DNA from: Teredinibacter franksiae
GTDB taxonomy: Bacteria > Pseudomonadota > Gammaproteobacteria > Pseudomonadales > Cellvibrionaceae
Reading direction: 5' to 3'
NCBI RefSeq assembly: GCF_014218805.1
Contig: NZ_JACJUV010000001.1
Coordinates: forward strand, 1,872,501 to 1,936,500
DNA: 64,000 nt
The position numbers and the translations under genes are program-made. Positions 55,505 through 64,000 of the stretch are shown in pieces. The notes beneath the pieces were generated by a model. That model did no database searches and was not told the DNA's origin. It saw only the letters and a list, made by a program, of their open reading frames with translations. Each line of letters starts with the position of its first letter. Position 1 is the first letter of the stretch.

Positions 55505-56211
55505 CAACCCTCGAAGTATGCCCCTATATAGCGGCTGTAAATTGCATCAAATTGATTCAGCAGCGCCTGCTGTAAACCCACGTCTGTCGCCTCTAGCAAC
55601 GCCGCAAGCCTCTCTTGCGTTACCACCCGCTCTACTTTTCGTGCAATAGGAACGAAACTCAAGTGCCAAGGTTCGGGAGACACACCACCACGGCCAAAAC
55701 CGGTGAACGGCCGATACCAGTCACTACCGTTTTCTCTGAGATACTCGCCTAGCCACTGATGTAAAGGCAGGAACATGCCTTCGCACTCGGCCACTGTTAA
55801 CGCCAGTGAATAGCCTTCAGGCACAGCAGCAGCGTCGTAGACATCAATATCACTCCCCCAGTGGTGTCGCGAGCCACCAGGAACCGCCGACCAACGCAGT
55901 ATCGCCGCAACCCGCTCGGTATCCGTAAGCTGTGTAGTATTCAGCACCTCACCGTTGGCCCCTAAAATCGGACGAACACCGGTCGCTTTATGGTTCCAGA
56001 TAGCCAGCTGGCGGTCAAACGAGCGATAACCACTGGCAATACGCAAATCAAAACCCTGTTCGGCAGCAGCGCTCTTGAGGCGTATCACCGGATCTACCAC
56101 GCGACAATGGACAGGCTGCTCCAACGAGTTCTGGTCGATATGCGAACATTCCTGGCCACTGGCTTGTTCAAATGTGATGAAGCCCCCAGTGTCGCCAGTA
56201 CGGTCATCCAT
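55504..56211 (-). CDS. D-alanyl-D-alanine carboxypeptidase, VanY family (M15B)
   Basis: A 235-residue metallopeptidase. The ATG at 56211 has a strong GGAGAAGGA; an upstream TTG at 56229 is less likely. Zinc ligands and signature are clear: the helix RIASGYRSFDRQLAIW, SRHHWGSDIDVYD (His and Asp ligands) and EPWHLSF (last His ligand). It should cleave D-Ala from wall peptides. No signal peptide is visible, which is unusual, so it may act on cytoplasmic substrates or use another route. It is coupled to the HAD gene downstream. Confidence 0.9.
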   Translation of the reverse strand: MDDRTGDTGGFITFEQASGQECSHIDQNSLEQPVHCRVVDPVIRLKSAAAEQGFDLRIASGYRSFDRQLAIWNHKATGVRPILGANGEVLNTTQLTDTERVAAILRWSAVPGGSRHHWGSDIDVYDAAAVPEGYSLALTVAECEGMFLPLHQWLGEYLRENGSDWYRPFTGFGRGGVSPEPWHLSFVPIARKVERVVTQERLAALLEATDVGLQQALLNQFDAIYSRYIGAYFEG

Positions 56212-56466
56212 ATTCCTTCTCCAAAGCAATTGCGCTGCTGTTATAAGTCTGTATTATTAGCAGTTGGTGATTTAATTCTCTCACCACTGCCTTGTACGTG
56301 AAATCGCACATTTAGGCAGTACCGGTATAGAGATAGTGTCATGACCGTCTGCAAGCTTTTCCCCAATAGGTGAAAGCATAACTATAATAAGAAGCGGGCA
56401 CATAGAACATCAACTCACCACTTACCCCAATCATATTAATAATAACAACCATGGGAGCGGACTTGG

Positions 56467-56763
56467 ATGACTTCCAACAACGATAGCCAAGGTAGTCAAG
56501 GCGAACTGCTCGGATTAAAAAATCTGGGCATGGCATCAGTGAATATTCTCCATGCTATCGGCATCAATAACTACAGCGATTTATCTGAAACAGGCGCAGT
56601 CGAGGCCTACCGGCGAATCAAGGCACGAGGCATTCACGTGTCTAAAGTCATGCTCTATGCGCTTCAGGGCGCACTAATGGACGTGCACTGGAATGATTTG
56701 TCTCCAGACCTTAAAGCCCAACTCGTCGATGAAGCCCAGCAGGCTGAAGAGGCCAGCGCGTAA
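56467..56763 (+). CDS. Stand-alone TfoX C-terminal domain protein
   Basis: A 98-residue protein consisting of a TfoX_C helix-hairpin-helix-like domain: LKNLGMASVNILHAIGINNYSDLSETGAVEAYRRIKARG, then MLYALQGALMDVHW. In TfoX/Sxy competence regulators this domain follows an N-terminal domain that is missing here. Stand-alone versions are common and of unknown function. It is followed by the Rieske gene. Confidence 0.85.
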   Translation: MTSNNDSQGSQGELLGLKNLGMASVNILHAIGINNYSDLSETGAVEAYRRIKARGIHVSKVMLYALQGALMDVHWNDLSPDLKAQLVDEAQQAEEASA

Positions 56764-56788
56764 CCGCGAGTTGGCGACGCTGATTATT

Positions 56789-57109
56789 GTGAAAATCAGG
56801 CTTTTTGATCTCGACCAACTACCGGAAGGCAGCGCTCTCTCATTTACGCTGGGCTCGAAACAAGCGTTCGCGATCCACAGAGAGGGCGCTATCTACGCCT
56901 ACCTTAACGCTTGCCCTCACCTTGGTATCCCGCTTGAGTGGATGCCTAATGAATTTCTCGATGACGAAAATGAGCTGATCCAATGCTCAACCCACGGCGC
57001 ACTGTTTCTTATTGACACCGGCGAATGTGTTTCCGGCCCCTGTAGGGGTGACCGGCTAACCCCTATTGCCATTCAGCAAGACGCAACAAGTGTTTACCTC
57101 GACGAATAG
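56789..57109 (+). CDS. Rieske [2Fe-2S] protein
   Basis: A protein of about 106 residues with a single Rieske domain. The cluster ligands are C-P-H (NACPHLG) and C-S-T-H (LIQCSTHGALF), giving C-x-H...C-x2-H. Compact single-domain forms act as ferredoxins for oxygenases or as subunits of nitrite reductase-like enzymes; no partner is nearby. The start is probably the GTG at 56789 (VKIRLFDLD); an ATG at 56693 would overlap the preceding gene by 71 bases and add an unlikely polar segment. Confidence 0.85.
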   Translation: MKIRLFDLDQLPEGSALSFTLGSKQAFAIHREGAIYAYLNACPHLGIPLEWMPNEFLDDENELIQCSTHGALFLIDTGECVSGPCRGDRLTPIAIQQDATSVYLDE

Positions 57110-57130
57110 GCCTCTTGGCCACGCAGAGGC
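57110..57130. terminator. Hairpin between convergent genes
   Basis: GCCTCT at 57110-57115 pairs with AGAGGC at 57125-57130 between the converging Rieske and sfsA genes. No clear T-tract follows on either side. Confidence 0.3.
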
Positions 57131-57151
57131 TAATATCAATTACGATTAGAG

Positions 57152-57862
57152 CTATTGCCCAAGTAGAACGGGCAGCGGACGCTTAAGCGTTAATTCTTCA
57201 GGTGTTATTTCCGCACTATAAGCCAAAACCTCTACCCCTATTGCCGCAGCCTGCCGCAACAACTCGCCATAACGCGGATCTATATCATCAGCAGGCGATA
57301 CCCGCTCTATCCTTGAATGCTGAACACAGAACAACAACACGGCTCGATGCCCTTGCTTTTTCTGCTCCATTAATTCACGCACATGCTTACTTGCTCGGTC
57401 ACTAACAGCATCCGGAAACATGCCCTGCCCACCCCCCATGTCGAGAGTCACGCTTTTGACCTCAACAAAACACTGCTCGCCAGCACGCGAAAGTAGTAGG
57501 TCTATTCGGCTATTTTCGAGGCCATACTTTTGCTCGCGCTGCAGCGTGTCGTAGTTACCCAGCTCAGCAATACGCCCCGCCTCCAGCGCTTCGCTAACCA
57601 GATGATTAGCGCGGGCGGCGTTAATACCGGCCAAGCCACCTCCGTATGTCGTCGCCAACTCCCACGAATAGCGGTATTTACGCTTAGGGTTATTCGAATC
57701 CCATAGGTAACATGGAGAATCTTCCACGACACAGTTTTTCATGCTGCCGGTATTCGGGCAGTGAACCGTTATCTCAGTTCCGTCCGAGAGTCGTACATCG
57801 GCTAAAAAGCGTTTGTATCGACGAAGCAGGGTCGCCTGTATGAGCGGCGGGGCAAATCGCAT
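57152..57862 (-). CDS. sfsA: Sugar fermentation stimulation protein SfsA
   Basis: A 236-residue protein (E. coli 234) with the SfsA pattern: ATLLRRYKRFLADVRLSDG, HCPNTGSMKNC, RIDLLLSRAGEQCFVEVKSVTL and FPDAVSDRASKHVRELM. The centre resembles a PD-(D/E)xK nuclease fold with a likely D...E-x-K set (IDLLL and VEVKS), so DNA binding or cleavage is plausible, though the cellular role remains unsettled. It is often found near dksA in gammaproteobacteria, as here. Confidence 0.96.
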   Translation of the reverse strand: MRFAPPLIQATLLRRYKRFLADVRLSDGTEITVHCPNTGSMKNCVVEDSPCYLWDSNNPKRKYRYSWELATTYGGGLAGINAARANHLVSEALEAGRIAELGNYDTLQREQKYGLENSRIDLLLSRAGEQCFVEVKSVTLDMGGGQGMFPDAVSDRASKHVRELMEQKKQGHRAVLLFCVQHSRIERVSPADDIDPRYGELLRQAAAIGVEVLAYSAEITPEELTLKRPLPVLLGQ

Positions 57863-58102
57863 GAAACTCCTTAAATTTCGGGCTTATCCGCACAGACAAG
57901 CCACAACAATTGATTAAGCACCGAAAAAAGCTAGCGCGAAAAATCCGAATCTGGTAATTTTCACCGTTTAATTCCGCCGACTCATTAGGAGCTGGCGGAG
58001 TACGGGGCATTTAGGGCGCCAAAATCAACACCACAAGCCTTGAAAACGCTATGAACAACCCCAATTGACTGCGATTATTCAGCAATGAGGCGCAAATTAT
58101 CT

Positions 58103-58543
58103 ATGCCGGAATCTCAAGCTAAGTCCCATTTTGCCTTTCGCGATATCTCTCCTTACGAGGAGAAGAAAGGCGAAGAGTACATGAACGATAAACAAAAGGC
58201 TCATTTTCGCGAGCTACTGCTCGCATGGAAACGCGAGCTAATGGAAGAAGTGGACCGCACCGTTAGCCACATGAAAGACGAAGCGGCGAACTTCCCCGAT
58301 CCAGCTGATCGGGCAAGCCAAGAAGAAGAATTCAGCCTGGAGCTACGCACCCGCGACCGCGAGAGAAAGCTGATCAAAAAAATTGACAGCACACTCGAAC
58401 TGCTCGAAACCGAAGACTACGGCTACTGCGAAGCCTGCGGTGTAGACATAGGTGTTCGCCGATTGGAAGCTCGCCCAACGGCAACTCAATGTGTTGACTG
58501 TAAAACCATTGACGAGATCAAGGAAAAGCAAACCACCCTGTAA
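58103..58543 (+). CDS. dksA: RNA polymerase-binding transcription factor DksA
   Basis: A 146-residue factor that works with ppGpp in the stringent response by inserting a coiled coil into the RNA polymerase secondary channel. The coiled-coil tip DPADRASQEEEFSLELR includes the acidic residues needed for activity. The zinc finger YCEACGVDIGVRRL with QCVDC (C-x2-C-x17-C-x2-C) is intact. I use the ATG at 58103 (MPESQAK); an ATG at 58085 would add six residues. Confidence 0.97.
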   Translation: MPESQAKSHFAFRDISPYEEKKGEEYMNDKQKAHFRELLLAWKRELMEEVDRTVSHMKDEAANFPDPADRASQEEEFSLELRTRDRERKLIKKIDSTLELLETEDYGYCEACGVDIGVRRLEARPTATQCVDCKTIDEIKEKQTTL

Positions 58544-58570
58544 CCCGATATAACGGTTGCAAGACGACTT

Positions 58571-59542
58571 TTGCTAGCCCCTGACGCTATATCAAACCAA
58601 GAGCCGACCGGCTACGTTGGCCGGTTCGCTCCCTCCCCCTCGGGACCGTTGCATACGGGTTCTCTTGTATGCGCCTTGGCCAGCTTTCTAGATGCTCGCC
58701 ACAACAGGGGAGTATGGCTCGTTCGCATGGAGGATATAGACCCACCTCGAGAGCAGCCCGACGCAGACAAGCTAATCCTAGATTGCCTAACGGCCCACGG
58801 ACTCGAGTGGGACAAAACTGTGCTTTTTCAAAGCCAACAAACTGAAGCCTACAAAACCGCCCTAGCACAGCTTAGCGAAAAAGCACTCAGCTATCGCTGC
58901 AACTGTACCCGCGCAAGACTAAAATCACTCAAAGGGCGCTACGACCGGCATTGCATCGACCACCCCCCCAGTAAAGATGAGCCCGCAGCGGTGAAGCTAA
59001 ACCTGCCGAAAGTGCTCGCCACACTCAAGCACCACTCAACAACACAATTAAATACGTTCATTGACGGCATACTCGGCCAACAATATGAAAAGCTGCAGCA
59101 ATCCGATGACTTCGTGATCCACAGAAAAGATGGCCTGTTCGCCTATCAGCTCGCCGTAGTCGTCGACGATATTGCACAAAACATTTCCCACGTAGTGCGT
59201 GGTGCCGACCTACTCAGCACTACAATTAAGCAGCAATTACTATTTTTTCTGTTTGGCGCTAAACCGCCAGCTTACAGCCACATCCCACTAATAACCGATA
59301 CCAACGGCAATAAGCTCAGCAAACAGAATCACGCACCGGCAGTGAACACAGGCACACCGGAAAAGAACTTGATTAAAGCCTGCCGCCTACTGTATTTGTC
59401 GAATGATCACAGCGATTATTCCAACCTGCACCAAAGCTCGGTAAACGATATTCTTACCTGGGCCACGCAACAGTGGAATATCAAACAACTCGCTAAGCAA
59501 TCGGCTGCGGTACAATCAACCTTTACAGAGGATGAGCCATGA
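58571..59542 (+). CDS. gluQ: Glutamyl-Q tRNA(Asp) synthetase
   Basis: A 323-residue paralogue of the glutamyl-tRNA synthetase catalytic core that glutamylates queuosine on tRNA-Asp. It has RFAPSPSGPLHTGSL (HIGH equivalent), RMEDIDPPR, a zinc site (CNC and RHC with an intervening Tyr), and NKLSKQN (KMSKS equivalent), and lacks the anticodon-binding domain. The start is a TTG at 58571. It follows dksA as in Pseudomonas and E. coli, and its stop overlaps the next small gene. Confidence 0.95.
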   Translation: MLAPDAISNQEPTGYVGRFAPSPSGPLHTGSLVCALASFLDARHNRGVWLVRMEDIDPPREQPDADKLILDCLTAHGLEWDKTVLFQSQQTEAYKTALAQLSEKALSYRCNCTRARLKSLKGRYDRHCIDHPPSKDEPAAVKLNLPKVLATLKHHSTTQLNTFIDGILGQQYEKLQQSDDFVIHRKDGLFAYQLAVVVDDIAQNISHVVRGADLLSTTIKQQLLFFLFGAKPPAYSHIPLITDTNGNKLSKQNHAPAVNTGTPEKNLIKACRLLYLSNDHSDYSNLHQSSVNDILTWATQQWNIKQLAKQSAAVQSTFTEDEP

Positions 59543-59712
59543 AAAGACAACGGCCGCTGTTACTGCTTCTGCTGGTTGTTTATATATTCTCCCCCACTCT
59601 TTTCGACTGGGTTATGAATCCCGGCGGCGGCTGGTATCGCCCTTACCTTATTTGGCTGCTAGTCATAGTCGTCGCATTTATTGTTCAGGAACGGCAGCCA
59701 GGGGCGGATTAA
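59539..59712 (+). CDS. cbrX: CbrX-like small membrane protein, 57 residues
   Basis: A short gene whose ATG overlaps the gluQ stop as ATGA. It begins MKRQRPLLLLLLVVYIF and ends VQERQPGAD. Two membrane helices (about 5-20 and 36-50) flank a short loop (FDWVMNPGGGWYRPYL). It ends nine bases before the cbrA start. In Pseudomonas a small gene called cbrX lies in the same place and affects cbrA expression by coupling; identity here rests on position, size and topology. Confidence 0.8.
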   Translation: MKRQRPLLLLLLVVYIFSPTLFDWVMNPGGGWYRPYLIWLLVIVVAFIVQERQPGAD

Positions 59713-59721
59713 GTAAACACC

Positions 59722-62709
59722 ATGACATTCAGTTTTTTTCAGGTAGCACTTATCTGCCTCATTTACATGAGCGCATTGTTCGCCATTGCCTATTGCACAG
59801 AAAAAGGCCTGGTGAGCAGCCGCATTGTCCACCACCCGGTTACCTATATATTTTCGCTTGGCATATTTGCAAGTGCCTGGGCGTATTACGGCGTCATCAA
59901 TCTTGCCGCTGAATTTGGCTACGGCGCTTTGGCCTATTATTTAGGCACCGGCGTCTTGTTTTTGTTTGCGCCTGCCGCGCTCAAGCCGTTAATGGAAATT
60001 GCCCGACGATTTCAGATCAACTCCACCGCCGACCTGCTCACGTTTCGCTACCACAGCCACTCCGTTGGCGGTATTGCAACACTGTGTATGTTATTTAGCA
60101 TGGCTCCGTTGATCGCACTGCAAATACAAGCCGTTGCCGACACCATTCATATCCTTACCCGTAACAACGGCACCAGCATATCCATGCCCAACACCCACTT
60201 CGATACACGCCAACTGCTCGCACTGGTGTACTGCTTAGTGGTCGCTGGTTTTGCCATGATGTTCGGCTCTAACCGGGAGCATCATCGCGGGCTTATCACC
60301 TCCATGGCATTTGAGTCTCTGGTCAAAGTCTTTGGCCTATGTGCGATTGGCCTGTTTGCCATTTTTGAAGTATTTTCCGGCTTCGATGGTCTCAACCAAT
60401 GGCTTGCCAACAATCCCGAGCATCTGGAAAACCTAAATCCACCCACCGCAAACCAATCTGCGCACACACTGCTACTGGTATTTATTGCCACAGCCGTCTC
60501 CATGCCTCACATTTTTCATATGACGGTTGTAGAAAACCCGATGAAAAATGTTACTCGCACCATCAGCTGGGCCTTCCCGCTATTTCTGCTGGTAATGGCG
60601 CTACCGATCTTCCCCATACTCTGGGCTGGGATCAAACTGGGCGGACAATTCCCCACCGAATACTTCCCTCTAGCCGTACCCATTGCATCGGGCAGTACAA
60701 CCTTTACACTTATATCCTTTGTCGCTGGGCTATCAGCGGCAACCGGTGCCATTGTGGCAATTTCCCTTGCCATAGCCACGATGATCCTCAACCACTGGAT
60801 TTTACCCGCCACCCCACTGCGTACCCATCAAGAGATCTACGGCCAACTTATTTGGATGCGCCGCGTCCTCATTGCGGTGGTCATACTTTCTGGTTACGGC
60901 TTTTACCAGATACTCGCTAACCGCTTTAACCTTACCGATCTCGCCCTCACCTCATTTATCGCAACACTGCAATTTTTACCCGGCGTTATTGCGGTTGCCC
61001 ACTGGACGAGAGGAAACCGTCAAGGCCTACTAGCGGGATTATTCACTGGCATGCTGATTTGGGGGCTGGGCCTACTACTTCCCATGCTACTGGACACCCG
61101 CGACGCGTCCTTCGATATTCTCGGCATGCACATCCAAGTGGGCATCGCCCAATGGAGCGCCGTTACGCTCTGGTCACTCGGGCTAAATACCTTGGTGTTT
61201 GTCGTCGTCTCGCTGATTACCCACCAATCCGACGATGAAAAATACAGCGCCGAACTGTGCGCAGAAGATGAACTCAGCCACCCTGTGCGTATGGCCCTAG
61301 ATGTGCGCTCCCCGGAAGAAATGGTAGAGCGGCTGGTGGATCGTATCGGCGTATCAACCGCACGAGTAGAGGTGGACAGGGCAATGGAGCAACTCAGCCT
61401 CAGTGCTAGCGAGCGCCGCCCCTACGCCCTGCGGCGACTCAGGGATGAGATCGAAGCCAACCTGTCAGGCCTAATGGGTATTTCCATGGCAACCGAAATA
61501 ATGGACACCCAGGTGCCATTCAAGGTTCCCGAGGCCGAGGGTGTGGCCGATATCAACCTGATGGAAAGTCGCATTCACGAATACCGCCACCACCTCACAG
61601 GCCTCGCGGCCGAGCTCAATAATCTGCGCCTTTACCATCGCCGCACACTCGAGGAATTACCCATGGCCGTGTGCTCGATGGGTAAGGATATGGAAGTGCA
61701 GATGTGGAACAGCGCCATGGAACGCCTTACCGGTATTACTAGCGAAACAGTAACCGGCTCACACCTGGTTGAAATACTCGAACCCTGGGGCGACATGCTG
61801 TACCAATTTGCGACCTCAGATTCAGAACACTTTTACAAGCGGGAGATTGATCTAGCCGGACGTACTCGCTGGATAAGCCTACACCAGGCATCCATACCGT
61901 CCTCAATCGCCGAACAGGTGGATGGTCAAGTTATCCTGCTGGAAGACGTCACCGAACTGCAACTACTCGAGCAGGAGCTAATGCACAGCGAACGCCTTGC
62001 ATCCGTAGGTCGGCTCGCCGCAGGTGTTGCCCATGAAATCGGCAACCCGGTAACCGGTATAGCCTGCCTAGCACAAAACATGAAGTATGAAACCGATGAT
62101 AACGAGTTGCTGGAATCGGTTAATCACATCCTGTCGCAGACCGACCGCATTAGCCGAATCGTGCATTCTCTGGTCAGTTTTTCCCACTCGGGCCAGCAGC
62201 AAGATAATGAATTCCACCTGGTAACACTTTACGAGTGCGCGCAGGAGGCCATAGACCTCATTCGCCTACAGCGTGAAAAAGGTCAGACCTATTTCTGCAA
62301 CGACATCCCCCAAAACCTGCTCACCCGAGGTGATAGCCAAAGACTGATTCAGGTATTCGTCAACCTGCTCTCTAATGCCCGCGACGCCTGTGTCGATGGA
62401 GGCCAAATCACCGTCGGTGGCCAACCCCTAAAAGACGGTGTGGAAATCTCCGTTACCGACAATGGCCCAGGTATTCCACAGGAGCTCCAAGATCAGGTTC
62501 TAGAGCCATTCTTTACCACAAAAGAGCCCGGAGAAGGCACAGGGCTTGGGCTCGCCATGGTTTACAGCATCGTGGAGGAGCATCAAGGAACCTTGGACAT
62601 TATTAGTCCCGTTGATAAAGTGTTACAAAAAGGCACAAAATTCGTGATAAAGCTGCCATCAACCCTTGAATCTGACGCCACGACAGGTAACACTAGCAGC
62701 AGCATGTAA
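59722..62709 (+). CDS. cbrA: Sensor kinase CbrA (SSF-transporter-fused histidine kinase)
   Basis: A 995-residue protein. Residues 1-510 form about 13 membrane helices of the sodium/solute symporter (SLC5) type. A STAC-like linker and coiled coil (about 520-640) follow, then a PAS domain (about 640-745, LEELPMAVCSMGKDMEVQMWNS), HisKA with His771 (RLAAGVAHEIGNPVTG) and HATPase with NLLSNARDAC, DNGPGIP and GEGTGLGLAMV. CbrA senses carbon/nitrogen balance or histidine and controls amino-acid use with CbrB. The gene order matches Pseudomonas. Confidence 0.95.
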   Translation: MTFSFFQVALICLIYMSALFAIAYCTEKGLVSSRIVHHPVTYIFSLGIFASAWAYYGVINLAAEFGYGALAYYLGTGVLFLFAPAALKPLMEIARRFQINSTADLLTFRYHSHSVGGIATLCMLFSMAPLIALQIQAVADTIHILTRNNGTSISMPNTHFDTRQLLALVYCLVVAGFAMMFGSNREHHRGLITSMAFESLVKVFGLCAIGLFAIFEVFSGFDGLNQWLANNPEHLENLNPPTANQSAHTLLLVFIATAVSMPHIFHMTVVENPMKNVTRTISWAFPLFLLVMALPIFPILWAGIKLGGQFPTEYFPLAVPIASGSTTFTLISFVAGLSAATGAIVAISLAIATMILNHWILPATPLRTHQEIYGQLIWMRRVLIAVVILSGYGFYQILANRFNLTDLALTSFIATLQFLPGVIAVAHWTRGNRQGLLAGLFTGMLIWGLGLLLPMLLDTRDASFDILGMHIQVGIAQWSAVTLWSLGLNTLVFVVVSLITHQSDDEKYSAELCAEDELSHPVRMALDVRSPEEMVERLVDRIGVSTARVEVDRAMEQLSLSASERRPYALRRLRDEIEANLSGLMGISMATEIMDTQVPFKVPEAEGVADINLMESRIHEYRHHLTGLAAELNNLRLYHRRTLEELPMAVCSMGKDMEVQMWNSAMERLTGITSETVTGSHLVEILEPWGDMLYQFATSDSEHFYKREIDLAGRTRWISLHQASIPSSIAEQVDGQVILLEDVTELQLLEQELMHSERLASVGRLAAGVAHEIGNPVTGIACLAQNMKYETDDNELLESVNHILSQTDRISRIVHSLVSFSHSGQQQDNEFHLVTLYECAQEAIDLIRLQREKGQTYFCNDIPQNLLTRGDSQRLIQVFVNLLSNARDACVDGGQITVGGQPLKDGVEISVTDNGPGIPQELQDQVLEPFFTTKEPGEGTGLGLAMVYSIVEEHQGTLDIISPVDKVLQKGTKFVIKLPSTLESDATTGNTSSSM

Positions 62710-62749
62710 CCGTTAATCCCACTTAAGCCGTATTTGTGTGTAGTCTCCC

Positions 62750-64000
62750 ATGAGCAAAATTCTAATTGTTGAAGACGAAGACATCATCCGCACCGCATTG
62801 CGGAAACTCCTTACTCGCAACAAATACGAAGTGGAAGAAGCCGGTTCGGTTAGCGAAGCTACCGGCAAGCATAAGCTCGACACCTTCGACTTGATCATTA
62901 GCGATCTGCGCCTACCTGGCGCCTCGGGCACAGACCTTATTCAGCTGGCTGGCGAAGTTCCTGTTCTGATCATGACAAGCTATGCCAGTTTGCGCTCCGC
63001 CGTCGACTCCATGCGTATGGGAGCGGTCGACTATATTGCCAAACCCTTCGATCATGACGAAATGCTCGCCGCGGTGAAACGGGTAATCGGCAAATCCGAC
63101 ACCCGCAAAGCCTCAAACAACGTGCGCGCTTCTGAAAATGACGCCGCCATCGAAGGTATGATTGGCAGCAGTTTGGTTATGCGCGAGCTCTACACAAAAA
63201 TCCACAAGGTTGCCCCAACCACTGCAACGGTGCTGGTGCAGGGCGAAACAGGCACGGGTAAAGAGCTTGTGGCTAATGCGATCCACAACGAAAGCCCTCG
63301 CAAAGGCAAACCCCTTATTTCCGTAAATTGCGCCGCCATTCCCGAAACACTGATCGAAGCCGAGCTATTTGGCCACGAAAAAGGTGCATTTACCGGAGCA
63401 GCCACCACCCGTGAAGGACTAGTATCCGCAGCCGATGGCGGAACCCTATTCCTAGACGAAATCGGTGAATTACCCCTAGAGGCACAGGCGCGACTGCTGC
63501 GAGTGCTTCAGGAAGGTGAGGTTCGCCCTATTGGCTCGGTAGAGTCACGTAAGGTCGATGTTCGCCTGGTTGCCGCCACCCACAGAGACCTAGGCAAACT
63601 GTCGCGCGAATCTAAATTCCGCGAGGACCTCTACTTCCGTATTAATGTCGTTCAATTGAAGCTGCCACCACTGCGTGAGCGCGGAAAAGACATACTGGCA
63701 CTGGCTGAAACCTTCGTAAAACGGTTCAGCGCCGAAATGCTCAAGCCCGCGCTATCACTCACACCAGAAGCTATTCAAGCCATTACCACCTACACTTGGC
63801 CGGGCAATATTCGCGAGCTGGAAAATGCCATTCAGCGAGCCGTTATTCTCTGTGACAACGACACTGAAATTGACCATAACCAACTAGCCATCGACCTAGA
63901 CTTGGTTAAAGTGGACGATCACCACCACGATGACGCCCCCGGTCGCTCAACCAAATCGAGCACCAGCAACGTCAACGAACCGACTGAAGACCTGTCCCTA
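62750..64000 (+). CDS. cbrB: Sigma-54 response regulator CbrB (partial at right edge)
   Basis: 417 codons are visible from the ATG at 62750, and the frame runs off the right edge. The receiver domain (1-120) has VEDEDI, phosphoacceptor Asp52 (IISDLRLPG), a Thr in MTSYAS and Lys in AKPFD. The AAA+ sigma-54 activator domain follows, with Walker A GETGTGKE (about 165-172) and GAFTGA (212-217) for contact with sigma-54. A C-terminal DNA-binding Fis-type domain should lie beyond the edge. It is the partner of CbrA, 40 bases downstream of it. Confidence 0.94.
   Translation, partial: MSKILIVEDEDIIRTALRKLLTRNKYEVEEAGSVSEATGKHKLDTFDLIISDLRLPGASGTDLIQLAGEVPVLIMTSYASLRSAVDSMRMGAVDYIAKPFDHDEMLAAVKRVIGKSDTRKASNNVRASENDAAIEGMIGSSLVMRELYTKIHKVAPTTATVLVQGETGTGKELVANAIHNESPRKGKPLISVNCAAIPETLIEAELFGHEKGAFTGAATTREGLVSAADGGTLFLDEIGELPLEAQARLLRVLQEGEVRPIGSVESRKVDVRLVAATHRDLGKLSRESKFREDLYFRINVVQLKLPPLRERGKDILALAETFVKRFSAEMLKPALSLTPEAIQAITTYTWPGNIRELENAIQRAVILCDNDTEIDHNQLAIDLDLVKVDDHHHDDAPGRSTKSSTSNVNEPTEDLSL

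Noticed and set aside
1..64000. tRNA, rRNA and riboswitch candidates
   Set aside because: I looked for T-loop and anticodon-arm patterns and for riboswitch-like leaders upstream of biosynthetic genes, and saw none. A covariance-model search would be decisive.

Overview
The window is a gammaproteobacterial chromosome segment, most likely from a marine polysaccharide degrader of the Cellvibrionaceae type (Saccharophagus, Teredinibacter or Cellvibrio relatives). The evidence is the copper-dependent chitin/cellulose oxygenase with poly-serine linkers, the anchored CBM2-like protein, the rodA-mrdA-rlmH-rsfS-nadD-proA order, and the dksA-gluQ-cbrX-cbrA-cbrB order shared with Pseudomonas. No search was run, so the genus is an inference. 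I recognise no tRNA, rRNA or CRISPR array.

Left block (1-13.5 kb, all on the minus strand). One tightly overlapping operon reads fliQ, fliR, flhB, flhA, flgF, flgG, flgA, flgH, flgI, flgB, flgC, fliE, fliF, an unknown small gene, fliH, fliI, fliJ and a partial gene at the edge. It codes for the flagellar export gate, ATPase complex, MS ring, rod and P/L rings. The order (flgF-flgG-flgA-flgH, flgB-flgC-fliE, fliQ-fliR-flhB) resembles alphaproteobacterial or secondary flagellar systems more than the usual gammaproteobacterial operons. fliG, fliM, fliN, fliP, flgD, flgE and the filament genes are not visible. A 124-residue protein of unknown family occupies the slot between fliF and fliH.

Boundary (13.5-17.2 kb). 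A TPR-sulfotransferase gene is followed by an IS3-family insertion sequence with a frameshifted orfB. The left block looks more AT-rich than the rest, so it may be an island with the IS at its edge.

Carbohydrate region (17.2-21.3 kb). It holds a membrane-fused spermidine-synthase-like protein, a membrane-anchored CBM2-like protein and a secreted AA10 LPMO with a serine linker and a chitin-binding module.

Housekeeping region (21.3-39.3 kb, mostly minus). It contains rimO, a GNAT, lipA-lipB-ybeD-dacA (lipoate synthesis and a wall carboxypeptidase), a diguanylate cyclase, rlpA-mltB-rodA-mrdA (cell elongation), rlmH-rsfS-nadD-proA, a 57-residue membrane protein, and a three-gene cassette of ATP-grasp ligase, inactive transglutaminase/7TM protein and retropepsin-like protease.

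Signalling and envelope region (39.4-52.2 kb). It contains a HAD phosphatase, a glycine-zipper protein, a PepSY protein, an OmpR-type two-component pair, a VanZ-like protein, an MMPL/RND exporter with an acidic DPF-repeat insert, ubiX-mpl and a large hybrid kinase with two degenerate receivers.

Right block (52.6-64 kb). It contains ppa, a repeat protein of unknown function, small unknown genes, a HAD phosphatase with a VanY-like peptidase, a stand-alone TfoX C-terminal domain, a Rieske protein, sfsA, dksA, gluQ, and the cbrX-cbrA-cbrB carbon/nitrogen-balance regulatory system. cbrB runs off the right edge.
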